The position numbers were made by a program, and so were the translations under genes. From assembly GCF_025770735.1 (NCBI RefSeq), contig NZ_JAODPB010000007.1, forward strand, positions 1-64,000: 64,000 nucleotides of DNA, read 5' to 3'. Below, in pieces: positions 1 through 8,915 of the stretch. Positions within the stretch are counted from its first letter, which is position 1; every line of letters begins with the position of its first letter. Source of the DNA: Shouchella tritolerans (GTDB lineage Bacteria; Bacillota; Bacilli; Bacillales; Bacillaceae_D). Below the pieces are notes generated by a model. The model was not told the origin of the DNA. It saw only the letters and a list, made by a program, of their open reading frames with translations, and ran no database searches.

Positions 1-3000
1 TTTTCGGCTCACGTGGGTAGATTTTGACTTCTTCTTGTGGGCGATCTGGGTCGTCCAAGTTGTCGCCATCTACTTCGGCTGTGTTCTCAATGTCTTTCCC
101 TGCTTGACCTGGCAACACGACCACGTCTAGTTCGAGGGTCCGCCATTCGGTATCTTTAACATCACCGAAGTGGCCCACTGCTTTGCCATCGACATAGTGA
201 CCTTGATCGTCGTCTTCCTCATCCGTTACGGCTTCTCCGTTCACTTTCAGCGTGCCTGGCACATACTCCAGTCCCTCTGGAATGACGTCAGAAATGACAA
301 GGTTTTCGATCAAGCTATCTTCGATTGTATTGCGTGTTTGAATCGTATACCGAAGTGTGTCGCCGACTTCTGGGTTGTCGGCATCGGTATTGCCTTCTGC
401 TTTTTCAAGCAGTGCCGCCGATTTTTCTGATTCCGTTTTTGGCTTTTTCGGATCGACATCAATTTCGGTTTCTGGTGGATCTGGTGGAATATTTGGCACT
501 TCGACGAGCGCAACGTTTTTAATCTTCTCGCCTGAATAGCCGGAATCAATCGTTGCTTCAAACGTGACCGTACGCCATTCGGTGTCTGTGACTTCACCGA
601 ACTCAGCTGTTACGGTGCCGTCTTCATAGCTTCCTGTGCCACCATGGCTTACTTCCAAGCTACCTTCCACAAACGTTAGCCCTTCTGGGAGGACGTCGCT
701 GATTTTTAAGTTTTCAAGCAAGCTATCAGAGACCGTGTTGCGTGCTTCAATCGTGTACACAACCGTGTCGCCGACTTCATAGCGCTCTTTGCTTTCATCC
801 GCGTTTGTGGCTGATTTTCTTGACTCTGTCTTTGGCTCACGTGGATAGATTTTGACTTCTTCACTTGGTTCATCTGGATCATCAAGATTGTCGCCATCAA
901 CAACGGCTGTGTTCTTAATGTCTTTCCCTGCTTGACCTTCACCAACGATGACTTGGAACTCAAGCGTATGCCACTCGGTGTCTGTTACGTCACCGAAGGA
1001 ACCGAACACTTCGCCATCAACGTAATGGCCGTCGTCGTCATCTTCATCATCAGTCACAGCTTCTCCGTTCACTTTCAGCGTTCCTGGAACATATTCCAAG
1101 CCTTCTGGAATCACGTCGAAGATGACAAAGTTTTCAACAATGCTTCCTTCAAGTGTATTCCGGCCTTGAATCTTGTACAGAAGCGTGTCGCCGACTTCTG
1201 GGTTGTCCGCATCGGTGTTGCCGTCTGCTTTTTCAAGAAGGGTGGCGTTTTTCTCTGATTCGATTACTGGTTTTTGATACACAATCGGTGTTTCCACTTC
1301 ATTAGTATCGATTGTTTTGTCCTCATCTGTGAGCAAGTTTTTGTAGCCAATGTTTGCTTTGTTGACAACGACGTCATTGGCATGGCTTGCGAGTGTCTTT
1401 ACTTTGAATTGGACAGTGATGCCGTCTGGCAAATCGGTCGTATTTGGCAGGTCGCCAAGTTGGATGATGACCTTATCACCATCAAAATGGCCAGCATCAT
1501 CATCGTCTGCATCAGTTAAATCACCAGCGTTTGGTCCAGTAAGGATTTTGATCGAACCTGGTACATATTCGGTTCCTTCTGGAATCGCATCTTCAAAGAC
1601 CGCGTCAGCCGCAATGTCGCCACCCGTGTTTTTAACAGTGACTTCATAGGTGAGCTCATCACCAACGGTAACTTCTCCTTCAGGGGATACTGTTTTTTCC
1701 GCTTCTACACATGGCTCCGTCCCAAGGAAAATATCGTCTAGGAAGTTACCGGCCCCTAAGATTCCGTTTGCAGTAGAAACAGCTTCAAAGCCAAAACGCG
1801 TTACCGTTTGACCAGCTGGGACAGTATACGTTCCTGTGTATGTCCCCCATGCCGTGTTTCCATCTGACATTTGTTCGATGATTTCCGTATCATACGGGTC
1901 GTCGGTTACTTGTCCGATACGAACTTGCATTGTATCCACACCGTGGCGTCCCATATGTGACAAACGCCATTGGATCGTTTGGCCAGGAGTCGTCTCTACG
2001 TCTTGATACAACAACCCATGGTCAAAAGCATTAAGTTCTGCATAACGATTTCCATCAGGCGGAGGTGGAAAGTTGATTACTCCTCCTGGATATTGCTGGG
2101 CATAATCCCAAATTTCAATGATTTTCACGCCTTGGCTATCGTCCGTTGTTTGCCAGCCTGGAACTTCCTCTTCTAAAAAGAAGTAAGGTTGATTATAAGA
2201 TCCTCTCGCTGGCCCTTGTTCAAAACTACCGTTGATCAAGGCAACTGGTGCGGCACAAGCGTCAATGTCTTCTCTTTCAATGATAGGATTCGACACTTCA
2301 TTCGTTTCAGTTGTTTTGTCTTCATCGGTCAGCACGCTTCTGTAGTCTACGGTTGCTTTGTTCACAACCGTCTCGCCGACGTGGCTGGACAACGTTTTAA
2401 CTTTAAACTGGACGGTAATGCCGTCTTCTAGCTCTGTTGTATTTGGCAATTCGCCAATGTTGATAATGACTTTGTCGCCATCAAAATGGCCAGAATCATC
2501 ATCGTTCTCATCAGTCAAATCACCTGCATTTGGCCCATTAAGGATTTTCATTGATCCTGGAACGTACTCTGTGCCCTCAGGAATCGCATCCTCAAAGACG
2601 GTATCTACAGCAACGTCGCCACCGTTATTTTTAATGGTGACTTCATAGGTAAGCTGATCGCCTTCAAATACCTCTCCTTCTGGAGAAACGGATTTTTCGG
2701 CAACGACACATGGCTCCGTTCCGAGGAAAATGTCGTCTAATAAATTGCCAAACATTTGCGATCCGCCAGCTGCATCTACGGAATTAAAAGCAAACCGGGT
2801 TACGGTTTGGCCTGCTGGTACAGTATAGGTTCCTGAATAATAGACCCATTCCGTTTTATCCGTACTGATTTGCTCGATCACTGGCAGTTCCTCTGCCGCC
2901 ACATCGGCTGAACCAATTTGTACGTTCATTGTATCTACACCCTGGAGGCCCCTATGAGCCAAACGCCAATAAATCGTTTGCCCTGGCGTGGTTTCAACGT

Positions 3001-6000
3001 CTTGATACAATGCTGATACTTGATGAGCATTTAATTCAGCATATTGGTTCCCGTGTGGAGGGTTGATCTGATACTGATAAATATACTCATTTTTCATAAT
3101 TTGGATGAGTTTATCCGAAGCATTGGTCTTCCAACCTGGCACTTCATCCTCGAGAAAGTACATCCAATGTTGTTCGTGACCAGGCGAGCCTGTATCTCCT
3201 GGCATTCTTGCAGTTGGTTCTTCAAAACTACCATTTACCAATGCAACTGGCTGTGCACATGCATCAATGTCTGGTGTTTCCACAATCTCGTTTGTAACTT
3301 CATTCGATTGTGCCGACTGCTCTTCATCCGTTTGCAAGTTGCGATACTGGATGTCAGCTTGGTTCACAACCGTTTCACCTACGTGACTTTCCAATGTCAT
3401 CACCTGGAATTGCACGGTAACACCATCTGGTAATTCCGTTGTTGTTTCCAAATTGCCGAGCTCAATCATGACTTTGTCGCCAGCAAAATGGCCAGCATCG
3501 TCATCTTCTTCGTCGGTTAAATCGCCAGCATTTGGCCCTGCGACAATTTTCAAGGAGCCAGGAACGTATTCAGTTCCTTCTGGAATCGCATCTTCGAAAA
3601 CGGCATCGGCTGCAATATGCTCACCGACATTTTTAATCGTAACGTCGTATGTGAGGATATTGCCTGCAAACACTTCGCCCTCTGGAGAGACCGTTTTTTC
3701 AGCTTCGACAACAGGACCTTCACGTGGATAAATTTCAACGAGTTCGCTCGGTTCCTGCGGTTCGTCGATATTGTTACCGTCAGCTAAAGCGGTGTTTTCA
3801 ATGTCTTTGCCTGCTTGGCCTGGCAATACGGTGACATCAAATTCTAATGTATGCCAGTCTGCATCTGCGACATCACCGAAGCTGCCAACTACTCCACCAT
3901 CAACATAATGGCCTTCGTCGTCATCTTCATCATCAGTCACCGCTTCTCCGTCGACTTTCAATGTGTCTGCCACATATTCCAAGCCTTCTGGAATCGTGTC
4001 GGAGATGACCATGCCTTCTACTATGCTACCGGATACAATATTACGGGCTTGAATCGTATAGCGTAGTGTATCTCCTACTTCTACATGATCTTCATCCGTG
4101 TTTCCTTCCCCTTTTTCAATAAGTGTTGCTGTTTTTTCTGATTCCAATTCTGGTATTTGATACACAACAGGTGTTTCCACTTCATTGGTATCGGTTGTTT
4201 CATCCTCATTCAGCAGTAAGTTTTTGTAGCCAATATTCGCTTGGTTGACAACAACCTCATTGGCATGGCTGGCGAGTGTCTTGACCTTAAATTGGACGGT
4301 GATGCCGTCTGGCAATTCCGTTGTATTCGCTAAATTACCGAGATTAATAACGATTTTGTCACCATCAAAATGGCCACCATCATCATCGTTTTCGTCAGTC
4401 AAATCGCCTGCATTTGGACCATTAACAATTCTCAATGATTCAGGGACATATTCCGTGCCTTCTGGAATCGCATCTTCAATGACCGTATCAGCTGCAATAT
4501 CGCCGCCGCCATTTTTAACCGTTACTTCATAGGTTAGCTCATCGCCAACAGAGACTTCCCCTTCTGGAGAAACGGATTTTTCCGCAACGACACACGGTTC
4601 TGTACCTAGGAAAACATTATCAATGTAATTACCGAAAGCCAACGATCCAGTAGCTGTACTAATGGCTTTAAATCCAAAACGCGTCACTGTTTGGCCTGCT
4701 GGAACCGTATAACTTCCTGAATACGTTTCCCATACAGTCCCAGTTGAAAATCTCTCTATTTCTGGCGTGGTGTTGAATGGATCGGCCGTAACCGGTCCAA
4801 TATTCACACTCATCGTATCCACACCAGTGTATGATCTGTGATCTACGCGCCAATAAATGGTCTGCCCTGGTACGGTCGGTAATTCTTGATACAACATACT
4901 ATGTGTATCAGCATTTAATTCTGCAAATCTACTCGTAAGGTTCTCTTTATTCCCAGCATCTGGAGGTATCGTGCTCGGTCGGGCAGGGTCCATTATTTGA
5001 ATGATCCCTCTTGGTGTACGGGTCATATCAGTCGTTTCCCACCCTGGAACAGTGTCTGCATAGTAATAACCGCCGCCTGCTATCGGGAGATCATAGTTAC
5101 CAGGTCCCTCCGGCAAGTCAAACTCACCATTCACCAATGCTACACGATTCCCGCATGCATCAATATCTAGTTTTTCGATTATTTCATTATTATTCGCTTC
5201 GGCACCTGTCGTCTCTTCAGCAACCTCTTCAGCAGCCTCTTCGCCTTCAGTTTCTTCCTCTGTGGCTTGCTCTTCTTCTGAAGTTTGCTCCTCTTCTGAA
5301 GATTTTTCCTCTTCTAGAGACTCTTCGCCAGCGTTTTCCTCTTCAGTTGAGGCTTCATCCTCTTGCTGGGTTTCTTCTTGAGCCTTTTCTTCTATGGAAG
5401 CATCCTCAGAAGCATCCTCTTCTTCGGTTTCTTCCGAAGTAGCCTCAGTGTCAGCTAAGAGCGCGACTGTTACGGGTTCTGCTTTCTCGGCTAATTCGCC
5501 GTTGATAAATGCTTCTGCCACGTTTTCGATTTCTGTGCCTGCTTCTACTTCATCTGGAAAAGCAGCGGTAATCTTTATGGTGACATGTTGGCCAGCGACT
5601 GTGTCCAGTTGTTCGGGTGTAAGGTCAAGACTCACATCTTGTCCTTCTACAACGGCTTCCAACTCGCTCTCTTCTTCTTCTGCTTCTTCTTCTTCCTTCA
5701 CAACGACTTCCACATTCTCAATCGATAGTTGTTTATCGACTTGATTGAGAATCGTCAACGTTCCCTCATTCGATCCGTCTTCTGGGATCAACGCATCGAC
5801 ATTGAACGTAAAGGTGGCGCCTTTTTCAACTTCCTTGCGCTCTTCTCCATCCACATCTTGTGTAAGTTCAAGATCAGAAAGGGCAGGCGTTTCATTCGCT
5901 TGCGCGTATTGCGCCGAATAAGGAAGGAAGTTGCTAAGCGAAAGCAAGAAAACCATCGTAACAATAACGAGTTTTCTTAATTCCAGAAGTCTTCTCCTGG

Positions 6001-6022
6001 TCATCAGTTTTTTCGATTGCAA
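1..6022 (-). CDS. Giant DUF11-repeat cell-surface adhesin A, 3' end beyond the left edge
   Basis: About 2007 codons are visible and I checked that the reading frame is continuous at six well-spaced points; the C-terminus lies off the window. A TTG start at 6022 is preceded by AAGGTG at good spacing, exactly as in the paralogue starting at 20471. Order of parts: signal peptide (residues 1-43), N-terminal beta-type domain, Glu-rich linker (about 5200-5460), an NGxF-type carbohydrate-binding-like module (4590-5165), DUF11 (4170-4585), a long stalk-type DUF11 (3725-4165), DUF11 (3290-3720), second NGSFE module (2710-3270), DUF11, third NGSFE module (1710-2265), DUF11, then stalk repeats from about 1265 to the edge. 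Each NGSFE module starts at an IDAC motif and ends at TEPC. Unlike its paralogue it has no L-type-lectin-like domain. Probably a wall-anchored adhesin; the anchor itself is not visible. It lies 113 bp downstream of the intact sortase. Confidence 0.9.
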   Translation of the reverse strand, partial: MQSKKLMTRRRLLELRKLVIVTMVFLLSLSNFLPYSAQYAQANETPALSDLELTQDVDGEERKEVEKGATFTFNVDALIPEDGSNEGTLTILNQVDKQLSIENVEVVVKEEEEAEEEESELEAVVEGQDVSLDLTPEQLDTVAGQHVTIKITAAFPDEVEAGTEIENVAEAFINGELAEKAEPVTVALLADTEATSEETEEEDASEDASIEEKAQEETQQEDEASTEEENAGEESLEEEKSSEEEQTSEEEQATEEETEGEEAAEEVAEETTGAEANNNEIIEKLDIDACGNRVALVNGEFDLPEGPGNYDLPIAGGGYYYADTVPGWETTDMTRTPRGIIQIMDPARPSTIPPDAGNKENLTSRFAELNADTHSMLYQELPTVPGQTIYWRVDHRSYTGVDTMSVNIGPVTADPFNTTPEIERFSTGTVWETYSGSYTVPAGQTVTRFGFKAISTATGSLAFGNYIDNVFLGTEPCVVAEKSVSPEGEVSVGDELTYEVTVKNGGGDIAADTVIEDAIPEGTEYVPESLRIVNGPNAGDLTDENDDDGGHFDGDKIVINLGNLANTTELPDGITVQFKVKTLASHANEVVVNQANIGYKNLLLNEDETTDTNEVETPVVYQIPELESEKTATLIEKGEGNTDEDHVEVGDTLRYTIQARNIVSGSIVEGMVISDTIPEGLEYVADTLKVDGEAVTDDEDDDEGHYVDGGVVGSFGDVADADWHTLEFDVTVLPGQAGKDIENTALADGNNIDEPQEPSELVEIYPREGPVVEAEKTVSPEGEVFAGNILTYDVTIKNVGEHIAADAVFEDAIPEGTEYVPGSLKIVAGPNAGDLTDEEDDDAGHFAGDKVMIELGNLETTTELPDGVTVQFQVMTLESHVGETVVNQADIQYRNLQTDEEQSAQSNEVTNEIVETPDIDACAQPVALVNGSFEEPTARMPGDTGSPGHEQHWMYFLEDEVPGWKTNASDKLIQIMKNEYIYQYQINPPHGNQYAELNAHQVSALYQDVETTPGQTIYWRLAHRGLQGVDTMNVQIGSADVAAEELPVIEQISTDKTEWVYYSGTYTVPAGQTVTRFAFNSVDAAGGSQMFGNLLDDIFLGTEPCVVAEKSVSPEGEVFEGDQLTYEVTIKNNGGDVAVDTVFEDAIPEGTEYVPGSMKILNGPNAGDLTDENDDDSGHFDGDKVIINIGELPNTTELEDGITVQFKVKTLSSHVGETVVNKATVDYRSVLTDEDKTTETNEVSNPIIEREDIDACAAPVALINGSFEQGPARGSYNQPYFFLEEEVPGWQTTDDSQGVKIIEIWDYAQQYPGGVINFPPPPDGNRYAELNAFDHGLLYQDVETTPGQTIQWRLSHMGRHGVDTMQVRIGQVTDDPYDTEIIEQMSDGNTAWGTYTGTYTVPAGQTVTRFGFEAVSTANGILGAGNFLDDIFLGTEPCVEAEKTVSPEGEVTVGDELTYEVTVKNTGGDIAADAVFEDAIPEGTEYVPGSIKILTGPNAGDLTDADDDDAGHFDGDKVIIQLGDLPNTTDLPDGITVQFKVKTLASHANDVVVNKANIGYKNLLTDEDKTIDTNEVETPIVYQKPVIESEKNATLLEKADGNTDADNPEVGDTLLYKIQGRNTLEGSIVENFVIFDVIPEGLEYVPGTLKVNGEAVTDDEDDDDGHYVDGEVFGSFGDVTDTEWHTLEFQVIVGEGQAGKDIKNTAVVDGDNLDDPDEPSEEVKIYPREPKTESRKSATNADESKERYEVGDTVVYTIEARNTVSDSLLENLKISDVLPEGLTFVEGSLEVSHGGTGSYEDGTVTAEFGEVTDTEWRTVTFEATIDSGYSGEKIKNVALVEVPNIPPDPPETEIDVDPKKPKTESEKSAALLEKAEGNTDADNPEVGDTLRYTIQTRNTIEDSLIENLVISDVIPEGLEYVPGTLKVNGEAVTDEEDDDQGHYVDGKAVGHFGDVKDTEWRTLELDVVVLPGQAGKDIENTAEVDGDNLDDPDRPQEEVKIYPREPK

Positions 6023-6074
6023 CGTATTCGCACCTTCTTTTTTTAGTCTTTTAACACCTTCTTTTTCTGGAAAT

Positions 6075-6095
6075 TTATTTGATCACCATGGCCAT
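6075..6095 (-). other. Conserved mini-ORF (4-6 codons) in the adhesin A leader
   Basis: Between the sortase stop and the adhesin start, the minus strand reads a strong Shine-Dalgarno (AAGGGGGTG) followed by ATG at 6089, giving MVIK and then TAA. An in-frame ATG at 6095 would give MAMVIK. The same arrangement, with one residue changed (MVTK), is at 20524-20538 in front of the second adhesin. Conservation may only reflect recent duplication, so a leader-peptide role is a guess. Confidence 0.3.
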
Positions 6096-6135
6096 CACCC
6101 CCTTAAAAGGATGTGTTTGCTGGTACGATGTTTGC

Positions 6136-6696
6136 TCAGACTTCATCCTCCAGCGGATATGCATAAATGACAAACCGTTCTGGAGCGTTGCCAATAAAGT
6201 GGAATGGGTAACAGGTGCTGACCACTAGGACTTCTTCTCCCATTTTGCGGATCACCGACGTATCGTCTTCTGGCACGATTTCGGTATAGGCGATTTCATA
6301 GGTAAACGTTCCATAAGGCATTTCGACAATAAGTGGGTCTCCTATTTCTAATTGATCGAAATTGCGGAAAACGGTATCGCGATGTCCCGACAAAACAATT
6401 TGTTCATCCTGCCCAGGTAAAGCGGTCTCAGGCAAGTGGCCAACGCCAGCATCCAATGAATCAGGATCAGCTCCTTCAACGATAGGAAGGGTCCTTTCAA
6501 GCTTTGGAATTTCCAATGTCGCAAACGCCTCGCCTTGTCCTGGCGAAAAATCTTCGGGTGATGCTTTTTCGCCAATCCGCGCCTGTGCTTCCGTCAATGA
6601 CTGTTTTTCGGCTTTGTGTTGGCTGTATAGCTCGAAAGCGAACCACCCTAAAAAAATCAGGCCTGCCAGAAGAAATAAGGAACCCAGTTTTCGCAT
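6136..6696 (-). CDS. srtD: Class D sortase
   Basis: 186-residue membrane-anchored transpeptidase that would join LPxTA/LPxTG-type surface proteins to the peptidoglycan cross-bridge. Visible features: N-terminal transmembrane helix (residues about 5-22), then a sortase barrel with the catalytic triad His105 (SGHRDTVF), Cys162 (VSTCYPF) and Arg174 (PERFVIYAY). The TLEIPKL segment before the barrel is typical of class D. ATG start at 6696 is preceded by GGAGGG at 6-nt spacing. It is the first gene of cassette A and is followed in the same direction by adhesin A. Class D enzymes such as B. anthracis SrtC favour LPxTA signals (family knowledge), which matches the LPKTA end of adhesin B. A decayed copy of this gene stands in front of adhesin B, so this may be the only sortase serving both. 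Confidence 0.93.
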   Translation of the reverse strand: MRKLGSLFLLAGLIFLGWFAFELYSQHKAEKQSLTEAQARIGEKASPEDFSPGQGEAFATLEIPKLERTLPIVEGADPDSLDAGVGHLPETALPGQDEQIVLSGHRDTVFRNFDQLEIGDPLIVEMPYGTFTYEIAYTEIVPEDDTSVIRKMGEEVLVVSTCYPFHFIGNAPERFVIYAYPLEDEV

Positions 6697-7537
6697 ATAT
6701 GGCCCTCCAATTTTTTTATCCTAATTGCAACTAATAATAATGAAAATAATAAAGCAATTGTTTTATTTAGATAAAATGGGTAAAAAAGGGTGTCTTCTAT
6801 AAATATATCAATCTATTTTTAATTTAATTCGGTTATAGAAACAAGTCAAGAGTTCTGAACAATCAAACAACTATAGACCCTATTAATTACGTTTGTATGT
6901 ATTTTTTAGATATTTGTTCCAATAAACAGGCGCTATTTACTATTTTTTTGTACCTATTTTTCTGTCATTATTCATCTATCTTCGTTTGTTCACAAAAACT
7001 ATAAATCTACTACAAATGAAATGATTTTAGGCTACATATCAGCGGTTTTTGGTTTGGTAATTAACCGCTTTAACGGCTTGAAGAGGGTAGGATTTTTCTC
7101 CTTCATGTTATCTATTTTTTTCCAACTACTCTTCACAAGTGCAGAAATTTTGTCATAGGACTAATAGGATTTTAAGTAAAAGAACAAGAATAAGCTGATA
7201 ACGAAATCGCCCGCTAGTGAATATACGAATGGAAAAACGCTTTATTCAGGACATTCGATAGAAAAAAGAATGGGTCGATGTATGTAATTGCCGATTTTTT
7301 TGTTCATCAAACCAATTCGCAAGACTTTCAGCTCATATGAAAGATTTTTGTTATGAGTGACCGAGACCGATGTGTAGGCATCGTGACTACTAGCCACCAT
7401 AACCGCTGCTTAGTTAAACAGAAAATCAGGATTAAGCTTGGCATAGACTTATCGTCTTTTCAGAGATTTGATCGTTTCTACCTCTTGCCAGCTTGATTAT
7501 AAATGAGAGGCTATACTCTTAAAAAATGGGGGATTTT
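6697..7537. other. AT-rich gene-poor interval upstream of cassette A
   Basis: No recognisable protein gene of normal size. Roughly 6740-7250 is related to 21080-21560 in front of cassette B; shared stretches include TCAAGAGTTCTGAA, TTTGGTAATTAAC and TTCTCCTTCAT. The block is therefore part of the duplicated unit and should hold the sortase promoter, although I cannot place -35/-10 boxes with confidence. A 24-codon ORF (7032-7106, minus) lies in the most conserved part. In about 7260-7500 I see nothing beyond the likely 5' region of the Sda gene. Confidence 0.6.
7032..7106 (-). CDS. Possible 24-residue basic peptide in the conserved upstream block
   Basis: ATG at 7106 to TAG at 7032 encodes a short Lys/Pro-rich peptide beginning MKEKNPTLFKPLKRL. 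The corresponding position of cassette B starts MKEKKPGSFNRLK but shifts frame by one base further on and runs to a different stop. No convincing ribosome binding site precedes either ATG. The similarity may therefore be DNA-level conservation of a regulatory block, not a real peptide. Function unknown. Confidence 0.2.
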   Translation of the reverse strand: MKEKNPTLFKPLKRLITKPKTADM

Positions 7538-7744
7538 ATGAAAACATTGTCCGACAAAATTCTAATTGAAGCGTGTAAAAATGCAATCAAGCTTAACCTT
7601 GATCCAGACTTTATTCATCTTTTACTCAAGGAATGTCAACGTCGAAACCTTTCAATTTCACACCACTTGAATGGCAAGGACCGTCAAGTACTAGATAAAA
7701 CATGGAGTGAAAGGGAAGAGGATTCTACATATGAACGTTTTTAA
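7538..7744 (+). CDS. sda: Sda-family inhibitor of sporulation histidine kinases
   Basis: 68 residues from the ATG at 7538, which follows a GGGGGA ribosome binding site; the in-frame ATG at 7526 overlaps that site. Residues 1-38 match the Sda pattern closely (MKTLSDKILIEACKNAIKLN, then DFIHLLLKE and RRNL), i.e. the two-helix hairpin that in B. subtilis blocks KinA autophosphorylation when replication is perturbed. B. subtilis Sda has 46 residues; this protein has about 20 extra C-terminal residues rich in charged side chains, with no recognisable fold. It stands alone between the two adhesin cassettes and is read opposite to both. I found no convincing DnaA boxes upstream. Most Bacillaceae carry a core sda gene elsewhere, so this could be an additional paralogue. 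Confidence 0.78.
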   Translation: MKTLSDKILIEACKNAIKLNLDPDFIHLLLKECQRRNLSISHHLNGKDRQVLDKTWSEREEDSTYERF

Positions 7745-7916
7745 TTAATTAACAAGTCTATTCCGATTGACTTCTTGATTATAGCCTGGCGATGCTTCCA
7801 TGTTCTGATATTAAAATAGATCATGATCACTGGAAAAAATTCGTTATAAAATTTGTATCAATGTTATATACATATTCATGAAAGTTGTAACAACCTAAAT
7901 GTTTAAGGAGGACTGT

Positions 7917-8702
7917 ATGGTTAAAGAAAAATGGATGAAATGTTGTCGCGCCGTCTTGTTACAAACAGTCGTGTTTGGGTTGCTTGCTTTTGCAGGAGTC
8001 CAAGTTGCTTCCGCCCATGGGTACATTGAAAGTCCTAGCTCCCGTGGGCTCCTTTGCCAGCAAGGTGCCAATCAGGACTGTGGAGCGATTGTTTGGGAGC
8101 CACAAAGCTTGGAAGCGCCAAAAGGATTTCCAGGGCAGAGCGTGCCAGATGGCCAAATTGCCTCAGCAGGTGGGTTGTTCCCAAAATTGGATGAGCAAAG
8201 CTCAACTCGCTGGTCAAAAGTGCCGCTTACAAGTGGGACACATACATTTACTTGGCATTTAACGGCCATGCATTCGACAGCAAAATGGCATTATTACATC
8301 ACAAAACCAGACTGGAACCCCGATCAGCCATTAACTCGTGATCAATTTGAACTTATCCCCTTTTATGAGAGGCATGACAATGGGGCGAGACCAGGTGAGA
8401 AGGTCTCACATGAAGTAACGATTCCTGAGCGTACAGGATACCATGTGATTTTAGGTGTCTGGGATGTAGCTGACACAGCCAATGCGTTTTACAATGTGAT
8501 TGACGTAGATTTTGGTCCTAACGATGGGACTTCGCCTGGCGAACCAAGCCCCCCTGACCCTGCACCAGCCTATCCAGAGTGGAATGCAGGTACCGTTTAT
8601 CTCGGTGGTGATCGCGTCACATTCGAAGGCCGGGCCTACGAAGCAAGATGGTGGACGCAAGTTGATAGGCCAGGGACTGCCGAAGTATGGCGCCCCCTTT
8701 AA
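7917..8702 (+). CDS. Secreted AA10 lytic polysaccharide monooxygenase with C-terminal CBM5/12
   Basis: 261-residue secreted copper enzyme that oxidatively cleaves chitin or cellulose. The ATG at 7917 follows AAGGAGG at 5 nt, so it is preferred over the upstream in-frame ATG at 7899, which lies before the site. Parts: signal peptide ending ASA, mature protein starting His-Gly-Tyr so that His1 supplies the copper histidine brace; second brace His in TAMHSTAKW; characteristic C-terminal segment NAFYNVIDVDF. A Pro-rich linker (PSPPDPAP) leads to a chitin-binding module of CBM5/12 type with the YEARWWTQ signature. Substrate cannot be decided from sequence; the CBM points to chitin. Monocistronic, converging on adhesin B. 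Confidence 0.93.
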   Translation: MVKEKWMKCCRAVLLQTVVFGLLAFAGVQVASAHGYIESPSSRGLLCQQGANQDCGAIVWEPQSLEAPKGFPGQSVPDGQIASAGGLFPKLDEQSSTRWSKVPLTSGTHTFTWHLTAMHSTAKWHYYITKPDWNPDQPLTRDQFELIPFYERHDNGARPGEKVSHEVTIPERTGYHVILGVWDVADTANAFYNVIDVDFGPNDGTSPGEPSPPDPAPAYPEWNAGTVYLGGDRVTFEGRAYEARWWTQVDRPGTAEVWRPL

Positions 8703-8838
8703 CCGCACATCTGATCAGGAAATGATCGCGATCCATAAATCGAACAAAAACTCGGCTTCCAAAGGCTCCTCTTCGCAACAAACGTAGGTGCCCTTGCATC
8801 TAAGAAATGGATCGTTCCTGGAAGCCTAGTACAACAAA

Positions 8839-8873
8839 AATCGGGAGAACCGTTTGCTGCGGTTCTCCCGATT
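8839..8873 (-). terminator. Rho-independent terminator of adhesin B (possibly bidirectional)
   Basis: A 14-bp perfect stem (AATCGGGAGAACCG and its complement) with a 7-nt loop. On the minus strand it is followed by TTTTTGTTGT, a good U-tract downstream of the adhesin stop at 8916. On the plus strand, after the monooxygenase gene, the tail is weaker. Confidence 0.85.
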
Positions 8874-8915
8874 TCATGCTTCAGAGTGCTTTTAAAGGCA
8901 CTCCTTTTTTAATGC

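Noticed and set aside
1-6022. Suspected frameshift in adhesin A because no complete reading frame ends in the window
   Set aside because: Frame checked at about 68, 896, 1481, 2480, 4364 and the start at 6022: all agree. The gene simply runs off the left edge.
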